Position numbers and translations under genes: made by a program
Shown: positions 1 through 9,169 of the stretch, piece by piece
How positions within the stretch are numbered: position 1 is the stretch's first letter
Layout of the letters: every line of letters starts with the position of its first letter
From: Cellvibrio polysaccharolyticus
GTDB lineage: Bacteria > Pseudomonadota > Gammaproteobacteria > Pseudomonadales > Cellvibrionaceae
Length of the DNA: 64,000 nucleotides
Direction of reading: 5' to 3'
Assembly (NCBI RefSeq): GCF_015182315.1
Contig: NZ_PRDL01000001.1
Location: 2,728,001 to 2,792,000, forward strand
Notes under the pieces: generated by a model
Seen by the model: only the letters and a program-made list of their open reading frames with translations
The model's database searches: none
Told to the model about the DNA's origin: nothing

Positions 1-165
1 ACTCAAAGAAAAACGAGACAGAAAAACCGCCAGTTACGGCAGAGATAGAAGGCGCTAAAGCTTTCTGCGGTCATATTAGTTCAGTGACGGGAGCCCATCG
101 CTATAGCCGGAAAAAGTTTAAAGCGCCATATGGAATTAGTTGGCCACAAAGGTTAAACCCGTTGC
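1..165. other. Left-edge stretch, no supported gene
   Basis: No gene can be supported here. A plus-strand frame is open from the left edge through position 353, but most of its length lies antisense to the metallopeptidase gene, and its translation suggests no family. Another plus frame ends at 58, which could be the last codons of a gene outside the window. Too little is visible to decide. Confidence 0.3.
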
Positions 166-672
166 TTACGAGTAAAGATCTCCGTAAAGATCCAGATAAG
201 TTAAATACAGACGCAGGTCGAACTCGTACTGGTGGTATTGCGGCTCCATATGTCGGCATAGCTGATAGAAGCTTTTGTTGTGCTCTTTTTCTCGAAAGTG
301 GGCAAGTTCATGGGTCGTTATCATTTTTAGAAAAGCTTCCGGCCCATTCTTGAATACGCTTGCGATTTTGATCTCATTGACGGTTTTGGTTTTGTTGCCG
401 TGGGCTTTGGTGATGTAATGATGTTGCCCCAGGGCGTGCTGAATAACTTTTATCTTTGAGTCATAGGTAACGCGGCTTAATGGCTGGGATTTCCCCAGAA
501 ACCTGCTTTTAAGATCCATGGTGTAATCATAGAGTTGCTTGTCAGTGCGAACCGCATGAGGCGTGGGATAGCGGCTCAAAATAATTTCGCCCAACCTTCC
601 ATCATCAAGTATTTTTTGGACTTGTTGGATAGTTTCCGTTTGGTAGCCAACAAGGTATTTAAGTTGATTCAT
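166..672 (-). CDS. YgjP-like (DUF45) zinc metallopeptidase
   Basis: The 168-residue protein matches the length of E. coli YgjP and carries the family signature: HELAH at residues 121-125 with a further His at 131, the pattern expected of a gluzincin-like zinc site. The family resembles SprT/WLM metallopeptidases; its substrates are not established. No signal peptide is visible, so it is probably cytoplasmic. It lies about 40 bases downstream of the DUF3087 gene on the same strand, so the two may be co-transcribed. The family call is firm; the cellular role is unknown. Confidence 0.75.
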   Translation of the reverse strand: MNQLKYLVGYQTETIQQVQKILDDGRLGEIILSRYPTPHAVRTDKQLYDYTMDLKSRFLGKSQPLSRVTYDSKIKVIQHALGQHHYITKAHGNKTKTVNEIKIASVFKNGPEAFLKMITTHELAHFREKEHNKSFYQLCRHMEPQYHQYEFDLRLYLTYLDLYGDLYS

Positions 673-713
673 AGGGGCTTCCCGGACTGCTGTAAGCCCA
701 GTGATAGAAGGTG

Positions 714-1220
714 TTAAAAGGCAGCTAATATTTTCTCGTCGTAATCTGCTACCGTCAAGGTTACGTCGAATTGTTCTGCCAGGCGATCAAGCTCAAGTTG
801 CTTGATCGCCAACTCATCCAGAGTGAGGGTATTGTCGTCCAGCTGCCACAAAAAACGCGAACCGGCATAACTGTATTGCATCGCCAACAAGGCATCTCTA
901 TTACCCTCAAGCGCGGCTTTCTCGAGCTTTGGCATTTTGCGGGTTATCTTATTCAACGCCTGCTTCAACTCCCAAACATAGGTAACCTCACGCATAAAAT
1001 CGTGACGACGATACTTATTGAGCAGCCAACCGACAGTAAAGGCACTCACTACCACACCCAACAAATTCCAATGAAAATGGCTGCCACTTTCATCGGGGAA
1101 AAGCGCAATCAACGTTTGCGACACAGCCAAACTGCTTACTGCCAAGAAAGCGGCACAGCTAATAAACACTATTTTCAAGTGTTTTTGATAACGCGCCTTA
1201 TCAATATCAATGAGCTGCAT
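714..1220 (-). CDS. DUF3087 family membrane protein
   Basis: The 168-residue protein has two hydrophobic segments near the N-terminus (about residues 17-40 and 51-67). A polar, helix-rich C-terminal half follows, with the pattern WELKQALNKITRKM. This matches the DUF3087 family known from Pseudomonas and relatives, an inner-membrane protein of unknown function. It sits between a glutaredoxin gene about 45 bases upstream and the YgjP-like peptidase downstream, all on the minus strand. No function is claimed. Confidence 0.7.
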   Translation of the reverse strand: MQLIDIDKARYQKHLKIVFISCAAFLAVSSLAVSQTLIALFPDESGSHFHWNLLGVVVSAFTVGWLLNKYRRHDFMREVTYVWELKQALNKITRKMPKLEKAALEGNRDALLAMQYSYAGSRFLWQLDDNTLTLDELAIKQLELDRLAEQFDVTLTVADYDEKILAAF

Positions 1221-1265
1221 AAAATTCCGGATGAAGAGTTGAAGGTATTGTGTACGAAGCGCGGC

Positions 1266-1628
1266 TTAGCCGAACCGCGCATTTAAAAATTGAATAATAT
1301 CGTTAGATTCATAAAGCCACTTCACCTCACCGCCCTCCTCAATACGCAAGCAAGGCACCATGACACGACCGCCTTGTGCGATTAATTCATCACGATATAC
1401 CGTATTTTTAATATCTCTGATCTCAATATTGACATTCAACCGATGTATAGCACGGCGAGTTTTCACACAAAAAGGACACGCATAACGCTGATACAACGCC
1501 AAACCTTCCGTTTTAGCCTGCGCATCCGCCTGCTCAGCCGCAGCACGTTTCATTGGCTTTGGATTGGTAAGCCAGCTTACAAACACAATAACCAAGCCCA
1601 AGCCGTTTCTTACTGCTTTTACTACCAT
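1266..1628 (-). CDS. Membrane-anchored glutaredoxin
   Basis: The protein has 120 residues. A hydrophobic N-terminal helix (about residues 8-22) is followed by a short charged linker and a glutaredoxin fold with the redox motif CPFC at 51-54. VPC near residue 92 falls where the family has its cis-proline loop. Glutaredoxins reduce disulfides or glutathionylated proteins with glutathione. The N-terminal helix suggests the domain is tethered to the inner membrane; which side it faces cannot be told. It is the first gene of a possible three-gene minus-strand group with the DUF3087 and YgjP-like genes. Confidence 0.8.
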   Translation of the reverse strand: MVVKAVRNGLGLVIVFVSWLTNPKPMKRAAAEQADAQAKTEGLALYQRYACPFCVKTRRAIHRLNVNIEIRDIKNTVYRDELIAQGGRVMVPCLRIEEGGEVKWLYESNDIIQFLNARFG

Positions 1629-1740
1629 ATGAATAACTACCTGTTGAAATTGGAAATGCGGGCTTTACAAGTAAGCGTTAGTATCTGATTGATAGTTGCA
1701 CTACTTCCGCTGCCAAACATGGCCCAACAAAGAAATAAAA

Positions 1741-1764
1741 AAGCCCTTGAAAACAAGGGCTTTT
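1741..1764 (-). terminator. Rho-independent terminator of guaA
   Basis: A 9-bp perfect stem (AAGCCCTTG / CAAGGGCTT) with a four-base loop sits 44 bases past the guaA stop. On the minus strand the stem is followed by a run of T (read from 1741 down to about 1734). The plus side also has four T, so some bidirectional action is possible. Confidence 0.85.
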
Positions 1765-1807
1765 CGTATGATTTTCTATTCATCACCTGGAATTACCAGA
1801 TGCACAA

Positions 1808-3385
1808 TCACTCCCACTCAATCGTAGCCGGCGGCTTGCTGGACACGTCATACGCAACGCGCGAGATGCCGCTGATTTCGTTGATGATGCGGTTGGAGAC
1901 TTTTTCCAGCAGGTCGTATGGCAGGTGCGCCCAGCGGGCGGTCATGAAGTCGATGGTTTCTACAGCGCGCAGGGAAACTACCCACTCATAACGGCGGCCA
2001 TCGCCTACTACACCAACGGATTTAACCGGCAGGAATACAACAAACGCCTGGCTGGTTTTGTGGTACCAGTCGGCAGCGTGTAATTCTTCGAGGAAGATGG
2101 CATCGGCTTCGCGCAGAATATCGGCGTATTCTTTTTTCACTTCACCGAGAATGCGCACGCCCAAACCGGGGCCGGGGAATGGGTGACGGTATACCATGTC
2201 GTATGGCAGGCCGAGTTCCAGACCAATTGCGCGCACTTCGTCTTTAAATAATTCGCGCAGCGGTTCAACCAGTTTGAACGCCATATCTTCCGGCAAACCG
2301 CCCACGTTGTGGTGCGATTTAATGACATGTGCTTTACCGGTTTTTCCAGCAGCCGATTCAATAACGTCCGGGTAAATGGTGCCTTGTGCCAACCATTTTA
2401 CGTCTTTCAGTTTGGTGGCTTCTGCATCGAACACATCGATAAAGGTATTACCGATAATTTTACGTTTTTTCTCCGGGTCGCTTTCGCCTTTCAGGTTGCC
2501 GAGAAAAAGTTCTTCTGCATCGGCACGAATGACACGCACGCCCATGTTGTCAGCGAACATTTTCATCACCTGGTCGCCTTCGTTTTTGCGCAACAAACCG
2601 TTGTCTACAAATACGCAGGTAAGCTGGTCGCCAATGGCGCGGTGCAAGAGTGCAGCAACTACTGAGGAGTCTACACCGCCGGACAGGCCAAGCAGCACTT
2701 TGTCGGTACCCACTTGCTCTTGCACTTTTTTGATGGCGTCTTCAACAATCGCGGCTGGCGTCCACAGCGGTTCGCAACCGCACAATTGCAGTACGAAGTG
2801 CTCAACAATGCGCTTGCCTTGCAGCGTGTGGGTTACTTCCGGGTGGAATTGCACACCGTAGAATTTTTTCGCTTCGTTATACATACCGGCGATAGCACAA
2901 GACGGCGTGGAAGCCATCAATTCAAAACCTTCCGGCATTACAGTTACTTTGTCACCGTGGCTCATCCATACGTCCAGCAATGCGCTGCCGTCGGTGTCCA
3001 GATGGTCTTTGATGTCGTGCAGCAGCGAGGCCTGGCCTTCTACTTTGATTTGCGCGTAGCCAAATTCACGAATGTTGGAAGATTCCACCATGCCGCCCAT
3101 TTGCATCGCCATGGTTTGCATGCCGTAGCAAATACCCAAAACCGGCACGCCGAGATCAAACACAACTTGCGGTGCACGCGGTGAACCGGCTTCGGTGGTA
3201 GATTCGGGGCCGCCCGCGAGAATAATACCGCTGGGGTTGTATTCGCGAATTTCGGCTTCGTCCATATCGAAGGCGCGGATTTCCGAGAAGACGCCAATTT
3301 CGCGCACACGGCGGGCGATCAATTGGGTGTATTGCGATCCGAAGTCGAGGATCAAAATGCGTTGCGCGTGAATGTCTTGAGTCAT
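1808..3385 (-). CDS. guaA: GMP synthase (glutamine-hydrolysing)
   Basis: GuaA converts XMP, ATP and glutamine to GMP, the last step of de novo guanine nucleotide synthesis. The 525-residue length is standard. The class I amidotransferase half carries the catalytic Cys at residue 86 (GICYGMQ) and FHPEV. It is followed by the ATP-pyrophosphatase P-loop GLSGGVDSS and a C-terminal dimerisation domain ending in TIEWE. The ATG at 3385 is chosen because the family begins here, just before the [10 protein letters not shown] segment, and an AGGAA site precedes it. The 29 extra in-frame residues upstream are hydrophobic and not family-like. It lies downstream of guaB. Confidence 0.97.
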   Translation of the reverse strand: MTQDIHAQRILILDFGSQYTQLIARRVREIGVFSEIRAFDMDEAEIREYNPSGIILAGGPESTTEAGSPRAPQVVFDLGVPVLGICYGMQTMAMQMGGMVESSNIREFGYAQIKVEGQASLLHDIKDHLDTDGSALLDVWMSHGDKVTVMPEGFELMASTPSCAIAGMYNEAKKFYGVQFHPEVTHTLQGKRIVEHFVLQLCGCEPLWTPAAIVEDAIKKVQEQVGTDKVLLGLSGGVDSSVVAALLHRAIGDQLTCVFVDNGLLRKNEGDQVMKMFADNMGVRVIRADAEELFLGNLKGESDPEKKRKIIGNTFIDVFDAEATKLKDVKWLAQGTIYPDVIESAAGKTGKAHVIKSHHNVGGLPEDMAFKLVEPLRELFKDEVRAIGLELGLPYDMVYRHPFPGPGLGVRILGEVKKEYADILREADAIFLEELHAADWYHKTSQAFVVFLPVKSVGVVGDGRRYEWVVSLRAVETIDFMTARWAHLPYDLLEKVSNRIINEISGISRVAYDVSSKPPATIEWE

Positions 3386-3440
3386 GCTGGTTCCTGCGGT
3401 CGGAAACGATAAAAAAGAAAAACAGAAGGAAACGCTGTAA

Positions 3441-3466
3441 AAGAAAAACTCGGGCAAGCCCGAGTT
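3441..3466 (-). terminator. Terminator or attenuator between guaB and guaA
   Basis: A 9-bp stem (AACTCGGGC / GCCCGAGTT) with a two-base centre lies in the 106-bp guaB-guaA gap. On the minus strand it is followed by TTTTC and further T-rich sequence. It could end part of the guaB transcripts and lower guaA expression relative to guaB. Confidence 0.7.
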
Positions 3467-3491
3467 CATCAACAGTCATTCAAATAACGGC

Positions 3492-4967
3492 TTATGCACC
3501 ACTAATCGGGTAGTTCGGCGCTTCTTTGGTAATTTGCACATCATGCACGTGGCTTTCGCCCATACCGGCTGACGTTACCCGCACAAATTGCGGTTTGGTG
3601 CGCATTACTTCGAGATCGCTGCTGCCGGTGTAGCCCATGGCAGAACGCAAACCGCCCATCATTTGATGCACGATAGCCGTGAGAGAACCTTTGTAAGGTA
3701 CGCGACCTTCGATACCTTCCGGCACCAGTTTCTCGGCACCCTGGCTGGCGTCCTGGAAGTAACGGTCACTGGAACCCTGGGTTTGCGCCATAGCGCCCAG
3801 TGAACCCATACCACGGTAGGCTTTGTAAGTGCGGCCCTGGAAAAGCTCAACTTCGCCCGGCGCTTCTTCAGTACCGGCAAACATGGAACCCATCATTACC
3901 GCACTGGCACCGGCCACGATCGCTTTGGCGATGTCACCGGAATAGCGAATACCACCATCGGCAATCACCGGAACACCGCTGCCTTGCAAAGCAGCCACGA
4001 CATTGGCAATGGCGCTGACTTGCGGAACACCGACACCACTGACGATACGGGTAGTACAAATAGAACCTGGACCAATACCCACTTTCACACCGTCAGCACC
4101 GGCTTCAACCAGCGCTTTGGCAGCGTCGCCAGTGGCGATGTTGCCGCCGATAACCTGCACTTCGGGATATTTGGTTTTGATGCTGCGCACGCGATCCAGT
4201 ACGTTTTTGGAGTGGCCGTGGGCGGTGTCAACCACCAGCACGTCTACACCGGCTTCAATCAATGCCGCCACGCGGTCATCGGTGTCGGCGCTGGTGCCCA
4301 CGCTGGCGCCTACGCGTAAACGACCTTCAGGGTCTTTACAGGCATTGGGGTATTTTTCAGCTTTGTTCATGTCTTTAACGGTAATCAGGCCACGCAGCTC
4401 GAATTTATCGTTAACGACCAGAATTTTTTCAATGCGGTGCTTGTGCAGCAGGCTCTGCACTTCTTTGGTAGCAGCGCCTTCTTTAACGGTAACCAGCTGG
4501 TCTTTCGGGGTCATGATGCTGGAAACCAGCGCATCCAGATTGGATTCAAAACGCACGTCACGACCGGTTACGATACCAACCAGGTCGCCTTTATCCAGCA
4601 CCGGTACACCGGAGATATTGTGTTTGCGGGTCAGCGCAATAAGATCGCGGATAGTAGCGCCAGACTCGATAGTAATCGGGTCTTTCACCACACCGGCTTC
4701 GAATTTTTTAACCAGACGCACCTGATGCGCCTGCTGCTCAATGGGCATGCTCTTATGGATAATACCGATACCACCTTCCTGGGCAATAGCAATTGCCAGG
4801 CGGGCTTCGGTTACTGTGTCCATGGCTGCCGAAATCAGCGGGATGTTCAACTGAATGGCTTTGGTGAGGCGGGTTTTCAGTGACACATCCTTAGGCGTGA
4901 CATCGGAATACCCCGGCACCAGCAGAACATCATCAAATGTGAGGGCTTCTTCGGCAATGCGCAACAT
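3492..4967 (-). CDS. guaB: IMP dehydrogenase
   Basis: GuaB oxidises IMP to XMP with NAD, the rate-limiting step to guanine nucleotides. The 491 residues show the family layout: an N-terminal barrel segment ([16 protein letters not shown]), a paired CBS insert at about residues 95-205, and the catalytic-loop Cys in GPGSICTTR with the flap region near [10 protein letters not shown]. It is the first gene of a guaB-guaA pair and is divergent from xseA. A sigma70-like promoter lies just upstream. Confidence 0.97.
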   Translation of the reverse strand: MLRIAEEALTFDDVLLVPGYSDVTPKDVSLKTRLTKAIQLNIPLISAAMDTVTEARLAIAIAQEGGIGIIHKSMPIEQQAHQVRLVKKFEAGVVKDPITIESGATIRDLIALTRKHNISGVPVLDKGDLVGIVTGRDVRFESNLDALVSSIMTPKDQLVTVKEGAATKEVQSLLHKHRIEKILVVNDKFELRGLITVKDMNKAEKYPNACKDPEGRLRVGASVGTSADTDDRVAALIEAGVDVLVVDTAHGHSKNVLDRVRSIKTKYPEVQVIGGNIATGDAAKALVEAGADGVKVGIGPGSICTTRIVSGVGVPQVSAIANVVAALQGSGVPVIADGGIRYSGDIAKAIVAGASAVMMGSMFAGTEEAPGEVELFQGRTYKAYRGMGSLGAMAQTQGSSDRYFQDASQGAEKLVPEGIEGRVPYKGSLTAIVHQMMGGLRSAMGYTGSSDLEVMRTKPQFVRVTSAGMGESHVHDVQITKEAPNYPISGA

Positions 4968-5001
4968 ATCAACCTCGTTCCAGAGCGTAAGGAAACGCGG
5001 A

Positions 5002-5030
5002 ATTATAACGACTTACGCGGTTTCGGTAAA
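5002..5030 (-). promoter_or_regulatory. Sigma70-like promoter of guaB
   Basis: Reading the minus strand, TTTACC (5030-5025) is followed after 17 bases by a perfect TATAAT (5007-5002). Transcription would start about 28 bases before the guaB ATG. No purine-repressor site was identified by eye. Confidence 0.6.
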
Positions 5031-5109
5031 TAAATGATATCTCTCACGATCATTAAATCACGCTATGACAGCACTGGATAAATACCGGTTTTACCGTAAA
5101 ATCGCCTGC

Positions 5110-6471
5110 ATGAATATCAACGACCTTCCCGAACCCGACCGCAATATCCTCTCTGTCAGCCAGCTGAACCGCAAGGCGAGGCAGTTGCTGGAAACCCATA
5201 TGTCACTTTTATGGGTGGAGGGCGAGCTGTCCAACGTCTCACTGCCCTCGTCCGGCCATTGGTATTTCACCCTGAAAGATGACCAGGCCCAGGTGCGCTG
5301 CGCGATGTTCCGCAACCGCAATATGCTGGTGCGCTTTCGCCCGCAACAAGGCCAGCATGTGCGCCTGCGGGCAAAAGTCAGCTTGTACGAAGGCCGTGGC
5401 GACTATCAGCTGATTGCCGAGCATATGGAAGAAGCCGGTACCGGCGCTTTGCAACGCGCCTACGAAGAGCTGAAAAACCGTTTGGCCGCCGAAGGTTTGT
5501 TTGATCAAGCGGTGAAAAAACCCCTGCCCACCCTGCCGCGCCATATCGGTGTGATTACCTCTGCCACCGGCGCAGCGGTGCGGGACGTACTGAGCGTATT
5601 GAATCGCCGCTTTCCGTCCATACCGGTCACCATCCTGCCCGTGCCCGTACAAGGCAAAGAGGCGGCACCGCAAATTGTGCGCGCCATTGACCTTGCCAAC
5701 CGCAGCGGTTTGTTTGACGTGCTGCTGTTAACCCGTGGCGGTGGATCGCTGGAAGACCTCTGGCCGTTTAACGAAGAAATGGTCGCCCGTGCTATTTATG
5801 CCAGTGCCATGCCGATTGTTAGCGCGGTGGGCCACGAAGTGGATTTCACCATCGCTGATTTTGTCGCGGATTTGCGCGCGCCAACGCCCTCCGTAGCGGC
5901 AGAGCTGATGACGCCGGACGGTGATAAGTGGCTGGAAAACTTTATCCAGTACGAATTTGCCCTTGAAGAAATACTGACGCGCAAGATTGAACACAACCGC
6001 CAAAAACTGGCCTGGTTACGCAGCCGCTTGCGCCATCCCGGTGAACGCCTGCAGCAGCAATCGCAACGGCTGGACAGCCTTGAGATACGCCTGAAACACC
6101 GCATCCAACATCAACTGCACGATGCCCGTCATCGCCTGCAGGCGCTGGTGCTTCGCCAGCAACCCCTGCACCCGCGACTTGCCTTGCAAACAGCGCAAAA
6201 CCGCTTGCAGGATGCCCGGCAACAACTGCAGCAATCCATGACCCGCCAACTGGAACAACGCCAACAATCGCTGGCAAGCCATATACGCGTGCTGCAAACC
6301 GTCAGCCCGTTGAATACATTAGAGCGCGGCTACGCGGTGGTGCAGGATGCCGACGGCAATATTTTGCGTGACAGCGCCCAAACCAAACCGGGCGATGTGG
6401 TAACTGCGTCATTAGGCAAGGGAAAACTGGTGTGCGAGGTTCAGCAAAGCCTTGCCGAGCGCAGTATCTGA
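5110..6471 (+). CDS. xseA: Exodeoxyribonuclease VII large subunit
   Basis: XseA is the large subunit of exonuclease VII, which degrades single-stranded DNA from both ends. The 453-residue protein has an N-terminal OB-fold (VEGELSNVS and SSGHWYFTLKD near residues 35-60). The catalytic domain carries the signatures GVITSATGAAVRDV and GGGSLEDLWPFNEE, and a long Gln/Arg-rich coiled coil follows. ATG 5110 is preferred over the in-frame ATG at 5065 because the family starts near LSVSQLNRKAR. xseB is not adjacent. It is divergent from guaB. Confidence 0.95.
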   Translation: MNINDLPEPDRNILSVSQLNRKARQLLETHMSLLWVEGELSNVSLPSSGHWYFTLKDDQAQVRCAMFRNRNMLVRFRPQQGQHVRLRAKVSLYEGRGDYQLIAEHMEEAGTGALQRAYEELKNRLAAEGLFDQAVKKPLPTLPRHIGVITSATGAAVRDVLSVLNRRFPSIPVTILPVPVQGKEAAPQIVRAIDLANRSGLFDVLLLTRGGGSLEDLWPFNEEMVARAIYASAMPIVSAVGHEVDFTIADFVADLRAPTPSVAAELMTPDGDKWLENFIQYEFALEEILTRKIEHNRQKLAWLRSRLRHPGERLQQQSQRLDSLEIRLKHRIQHQLHDARHRLQALVLRQQPLHPRLALQTAQNRLQDARQQLQQSMTRQLEQRQQSLASHIRVLQTVSPLNTLERGYAVVQDADGNILRDSAQTKPGDVVTASLGKGKLVCEVQQSLAERSI

Positions 6472-6540
6472 CCCGCTTTTGAGGGGTTAACCCCTTCGGG
6501 GGAATTGCAAGCCCATGCCTCAATCAGTATATTGGCCGCT

Positions 6541-6641
6541 CTTGTCGGGGCGCCTTGGTACTGGTTGAGTATTCGGAGGCTGAGATCGGTACGGCCGAAC
6601 CCGTAGAACCTGATCAGGTTAGCGCCTGCGGAGGGAACAAG
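6541..6641 (+). promoter_or_regulatory. TPP riboswitch (THI element)
   Basis: The stretch shows the conserved parts of the thiamine pyrophosphate aptamer in order: TCGGGG near 6545, GGCTGAGA near 6578, ACCCGTAGAACCTGATC near 6599, and GCGGAGGGAAC near 6628. The ends pair (CTTGT 6541-6545 with ACAAG 6637-6641) as stem P1. It lies just upstream of thiO-thiS-thiG, as expected for feedback control by the pathway's end product. Confidence 0.95.
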
Positions 6642-6652
6642 GCATCCCTCCC
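6629..6652 (+). promoter_or_regulatory. Possible riboswitch expression-platform hairpin
   Basis: GGAGGGA in the 3' part of the TPP aptamer can pair with TCCCTCC at 6645-6651, followed by CTTTGTG. This pairing would exclude the closed aptamer, so it may be the alternative fold that switches expression. The T run after it is too short for a confident terminator. Confidence 0.4.
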
Positions 6653-6703
6653 TTTGTGTGCCAGCCTGTCTTTCCGCCAACTCCGTTGCTACGAGGCACA
6701 CCT

Positions 6704-7816
6704 GTGTCACACGATTCCAATAAGCTGATCGCAATCGCCGGTGGCGGTTTGCTGGGGCGGTTACTGGCCTGGCAATTATTGCGCAAAGGCTTTGCTGTTC
6801 ACCTCTACGAAGCCGGTGCATTTACCCCCTCTCCCGCCGCAGCGTTTACCGCCGCCGGGATGATTTCTCCTTACAGCGAAGCGGTGGTATCCGATTATTC
6901 GGTGTACCGCATGGGCCTGTTCGCGCTCGACCAATGGCAACAATGGGTTGCCGATTTGCAGCGCTCACCGGAACAACCGCCGTTATTTCATCGCCAGGGC
7001 AGTCTGGTTGTCGCCCACCCGCAAGACGTTAGCGAGCTGCAACAATTTCAGCATGAACTGCGCCATATTCTGCCCGGTGAAGGGGGTTATCGTACAGTTA
7101 ACGGTGCTGATATCCGTCAGCTGGAACCCGATTTACAGCCCGGCTTTCAACAGGGTTTATTACTGGAAAATGAAGGCCATCTGGATAATCGCGGCTTGCT
7201 GGATCAACTGTTCGCCGACATTCAGGCGCTCGGCGGCCAATGCTTTGAGTTCACGCCGGTGCTGCATGTAAAACCGCATACGCTGGTGCTGGAGCACGAA
7301 GAGAAAAATTACCCGCTGGTAATTGATTGTCGCGGCCTGGGCGCGCGCAGCGAATGGCCTGAATTACGTGGCGTGCGCGGCGAAACGCTGCATGTACAAA
7401 CCCGTGAAATCCAATTGCAACGGCCAGTGCGCCTGATGCACCCGCGCTATCAACTCTACATTGTGCCCAAGCCGAATCACCGTTTTATGATCGGCGCCAC
7501 ACAAATAGAAAGTGAAGATCGCACACCGATCAGTTTGCAGTCATCGTTGGAGTTGAGCAGTGCGCTCTATACCTTGTCACCGGCCTTTGCCGAAGCCCGC
7601 ATTGTAGAAACCGGTGTAAATTTACGCCCGGCCTTTATGAACAACATGCCGCGCGTGGTCGTCAACGACGGCATCATTACCGCTAACGGTTTATTCCGCC
7701 ACGGTTATTTGCTGGCACCGGCGGTGGTTTGTAATGTTATGGCCGCCATTCTTAATACAGCCGATGCCCCTTTTAATTCTTATTTGCGCAGCGCTTATGA
7801 TCACACTCAGCCTTAA
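6704..7816 (+). CDS. thiO: Glycine oxidase ThiO
   Basis: ThiO is an FAD enzyme that oxidises glycine to the imine needed for the thiazole half of thiamine. It is used in place of ThiH by aerobic bacteria. The N-terminus carries the Rossmann fingerprint IAGGGLLGRLLAW, and the DAO-family fold continues to the end (370 residues, normal length). The GTG at 6704 is chosen because a CGAGG site lies 7 bases ahead and the Rossmann strand follows at once. An in-frame ATG at 6656 would add 16 unfamily-like residues overlapping the riboswitch platform. thiS overlaps its end by 20 bases. Confidence 0.9.
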   Translation: MSHDSNKLIAIAGGGLLGRLLAWQLLRKGFAVHLYEAGAFTPSPAAAFTAAGMISPYSEAVVSDYSVYRMGLFALDQWQQWVADLQRSPEQPPLFHRQGSLVVAHPQDVSELQQFQHELRHILPGEGGYRTVNGADIRQLEPDLQPGFQQGLLLENEGHLDNRGLLDQLFADIQALGGQCFEFTPVLHVKPHTLVLEHEEKNYPLVIDCRGLGARSEWPELRGVRGETLHVQTREIQLQRPVRLMHPRYQLYIVPKPNHRFMIGATQIESEDRTPISLQSSLELSSALYTLSPAFAEARIVETGVNLRPAFMNNMPRVVVNDGIITANGLFRHGYLLAPAVVCNVMAAILNTADAPFNSYLRSAYDHTQP

Positions 7817-8000
7817 TAATGAAAAAGTTTCGCTGGAACCGGAAACGCCACTCAGCCTCGCGCTGGAACAGTGGGGTTTTGGTGAAGGTAACGTAGCCGT
7901 TGCCATCAACGGTGAATTTGTCCCCCGCTCCCGCTATGCCGAACAACGGTTGGTCGATAACGATGAGGTGGATGTTGTCAAACCGGTAGGAGGTGGTTGA
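7797..8000 (+). CDS. thiS: Sulfur carrier protein ThiS
   Basis: This 67-residue ubiquitin-like sulfur carrier ends in the required Gly-Gly (VVKPVGGG). The terminal glycine is made a thiocarboxylate and donates sulfur to ThiG. The start at ATG 7797 overlaps the end of thiO by 20 bases, which suggests translational coupling. The thiG Shine-Dalgarno site AGGAGG lies inside its last codons. Confidence 0.93.
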   Translation: MITLSLNNEKVSLEPETPLSLALEQWGFGEGNVAVAINGEFVPRSRYAEQRLVDNDEVDVVKPVGGG

Positions 8001-8001
8001 T

Positions 8002-8787
8002 ATGAGCGATGAATTAACACTGTATGGTAAATCTTTTTCCAGCCGCTTTTTGCTGGGCACTGCACTTTATGCATCACCGCAAATTATGCGCGATGCCATT
8101 ACCGCATCGCGTTGCGACATTGTAACCCTGGGACTGCGGCGCCAGAACCCGGCCAACCGCGATGGCGATGCGATCTGGCAATATATTCAACAAAGCGGTT
8201 GCACCTTGCTGCCCAACACCGCCGGTTGCCGCTCGGTAAAAGAAGCAGTAACCCTGGCAGAAATGTCGCGGGAATTGTTTGACACCGATTGGATAAAACT
8301 GGAAGTGGTCGGCGACGATTACAACCTGCAACCCGATCCTTTCGGGCTGGTAGAAGCCGCCGATATTCTGATTAAAAAAGGTTTTGCGGTATTACCCTAT
8401 TGCACTGACGATTTGATTCTTTGCAAGCGGTTGCTGGATGTGGGTTGTCAGGTGATTATGCCGTGGGGCTCACCCATTGGTACCGGCCAGGGATTACTGA
8501 ATCGCTACAACCTGCGCACGCTGCGCGAACGTCTTCCGGACACGCCGATGATTATCGACGCCGGCCTTGGCGCACCGTCGCAAGCGACCGAAGCCATGGA
8601 GATGGGGTTCGATGGTATTTTGCTGAACACTGCGGTAGCAAAAGCAATTAATCCGCCGTTAATGGCTGAAGCATTTGCCGATGGAATTGATGCAGGCCGC
8701 AAAGCCTTTCGCGCTGGCCTGATGCAAAAACGCCAAACCGCCAGCCCCAGCACACCCACCATTGGCCAGCCATTCTGGCACCAGTAA
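8002..8787 (+). CDS. thiG: Thiazole synthase ThiG
   Basis: ThiG condenses ThiS-thiocarboxylate, dehydroglycine and deoxyxylulose phosphate into thiazole phosphate. The 261-residue TIM barrel shows the family motifs [20 protein letters not shown] (the active-site Lys region), [10 protein letters not shown] and [16 protein letters not shown] 8002 has an AGGAGG site (7988-7993) 8 bases upstream. The operon is thiO-thiS-thiG under the TPP riboswitch; no thiE or thiD follows. Confidence 0.95.
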   Translation: MSDELTLYGKSFSSRFLLGTALYASPQIMRDAITASRCDIVTLGLRRQNPANRDGDAIWQYIQQSGCTLLPNTAGCRSVKEAVTLAEMSRELFDTDWIKLEVVGDDYNLQPDPFGLVEAADILIKKGFAVLPYCTDDLILCKRLLDVGCQVIMPWGSPIGTGQGLLNRYNLRTLRERLPDTPMIIDAGLGAPSQATEAMEMGFDGILLNTAVAKAINPPLMAEAFADGIDAGRKAFRAGLMQKRQTASPSTPTIGQPFWHQ

Positions 8788-8804
8788 TTCTGTTTATATT
8801 CTCG

Positions 8805-8820
8805 CGGCTCTTCGGAGCCG
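8805..8820 (+). terminator. Weak terminator-like hairpin after thiG
   Basis: CGGCTC-TTCG-GAGCCG forms a 6-bp stem with a stable UUCG loop, 17 bases past the thiG stop. It is followed by only three T, so termination would be partial. Confidence 0.45.
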
Positions 8821-8928
8821 TTTGAATGTATTGCAGCCTCAAACGAACCGCTTGAACCCGCCTGTAGTCTTTACTGCTTTGCCTTTTGAGTACGGCGGTT
8901 TCAATGGTCTGCCTTTTAAATTTTTTAA

Positions 8929-8988
8929 TGCCTTTCTGTTAACTGCCTTTCTTTTAGCTGCCTTTCTGTTAACCGCCGTTTTGTTAAG
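8929..8988. repeat. 15-bp tandem repeat, four copies
   Basis: Copies are TGCCTTTCTGTTAAC (8929-8943), TGCCTTTCTTTTAGC (8944-8958), TGCCTTTCTGTTAAC (8959-8973) and CGCCGTTTTGTTAAG (8974-8988). A decayed copy may follow, and similar TGCCTTTT pieces occur just upstream (from about 8909). Copies one and three are identical. Confidence 0.85.
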
Positions 8989-9169
8989 TGGCTTCTGTTA
9001 CACTTTCTTTTAACTGCTTTTGCTTTTAACCACGCCCTCACTTTTAATCAAAGCTTCTTAAAAAATTATTGCCTGTGAACCAATCGGCAAACAGCGGCTT
9101 ATTAAGGAACCACAGCAACCGGCCCCAGTCGGAATTTCTGCAAGCACACACTTTCAACTGGAGGCAACG

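Larger units (their letters stand above)
8788..9169. other. Gene-free stretch between thiG and the CBS protein
   Basis: No gene is supported. The stretch holds a small UUCG-loop hairpin after thiG (8805-8820), T-rich low-complexity sequence, and a short tandem array of a 15-base unit (8929-8988). An open frame through the array would encode AFLLT-type repeats but has no family resemblance. The Shine-Dalgarno site of the CBS gene is at its right end. Confidence 0.6.

Noticed and set aside
1..353. Plus-strand frame open from the left edge to 353
   Set aside because: Most of it is antisense to the YgjP-like peptidase and the rest resembles nothing known. A gene ending here cannot be excluded but is not supported.
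6656..6703. thiO start at ATG 6656
   Set aside because: It lies directly on the riboswitch platform, lacks a ribosome site and adds residues unlike the family. GTG 6704 with CGAGG fits better.
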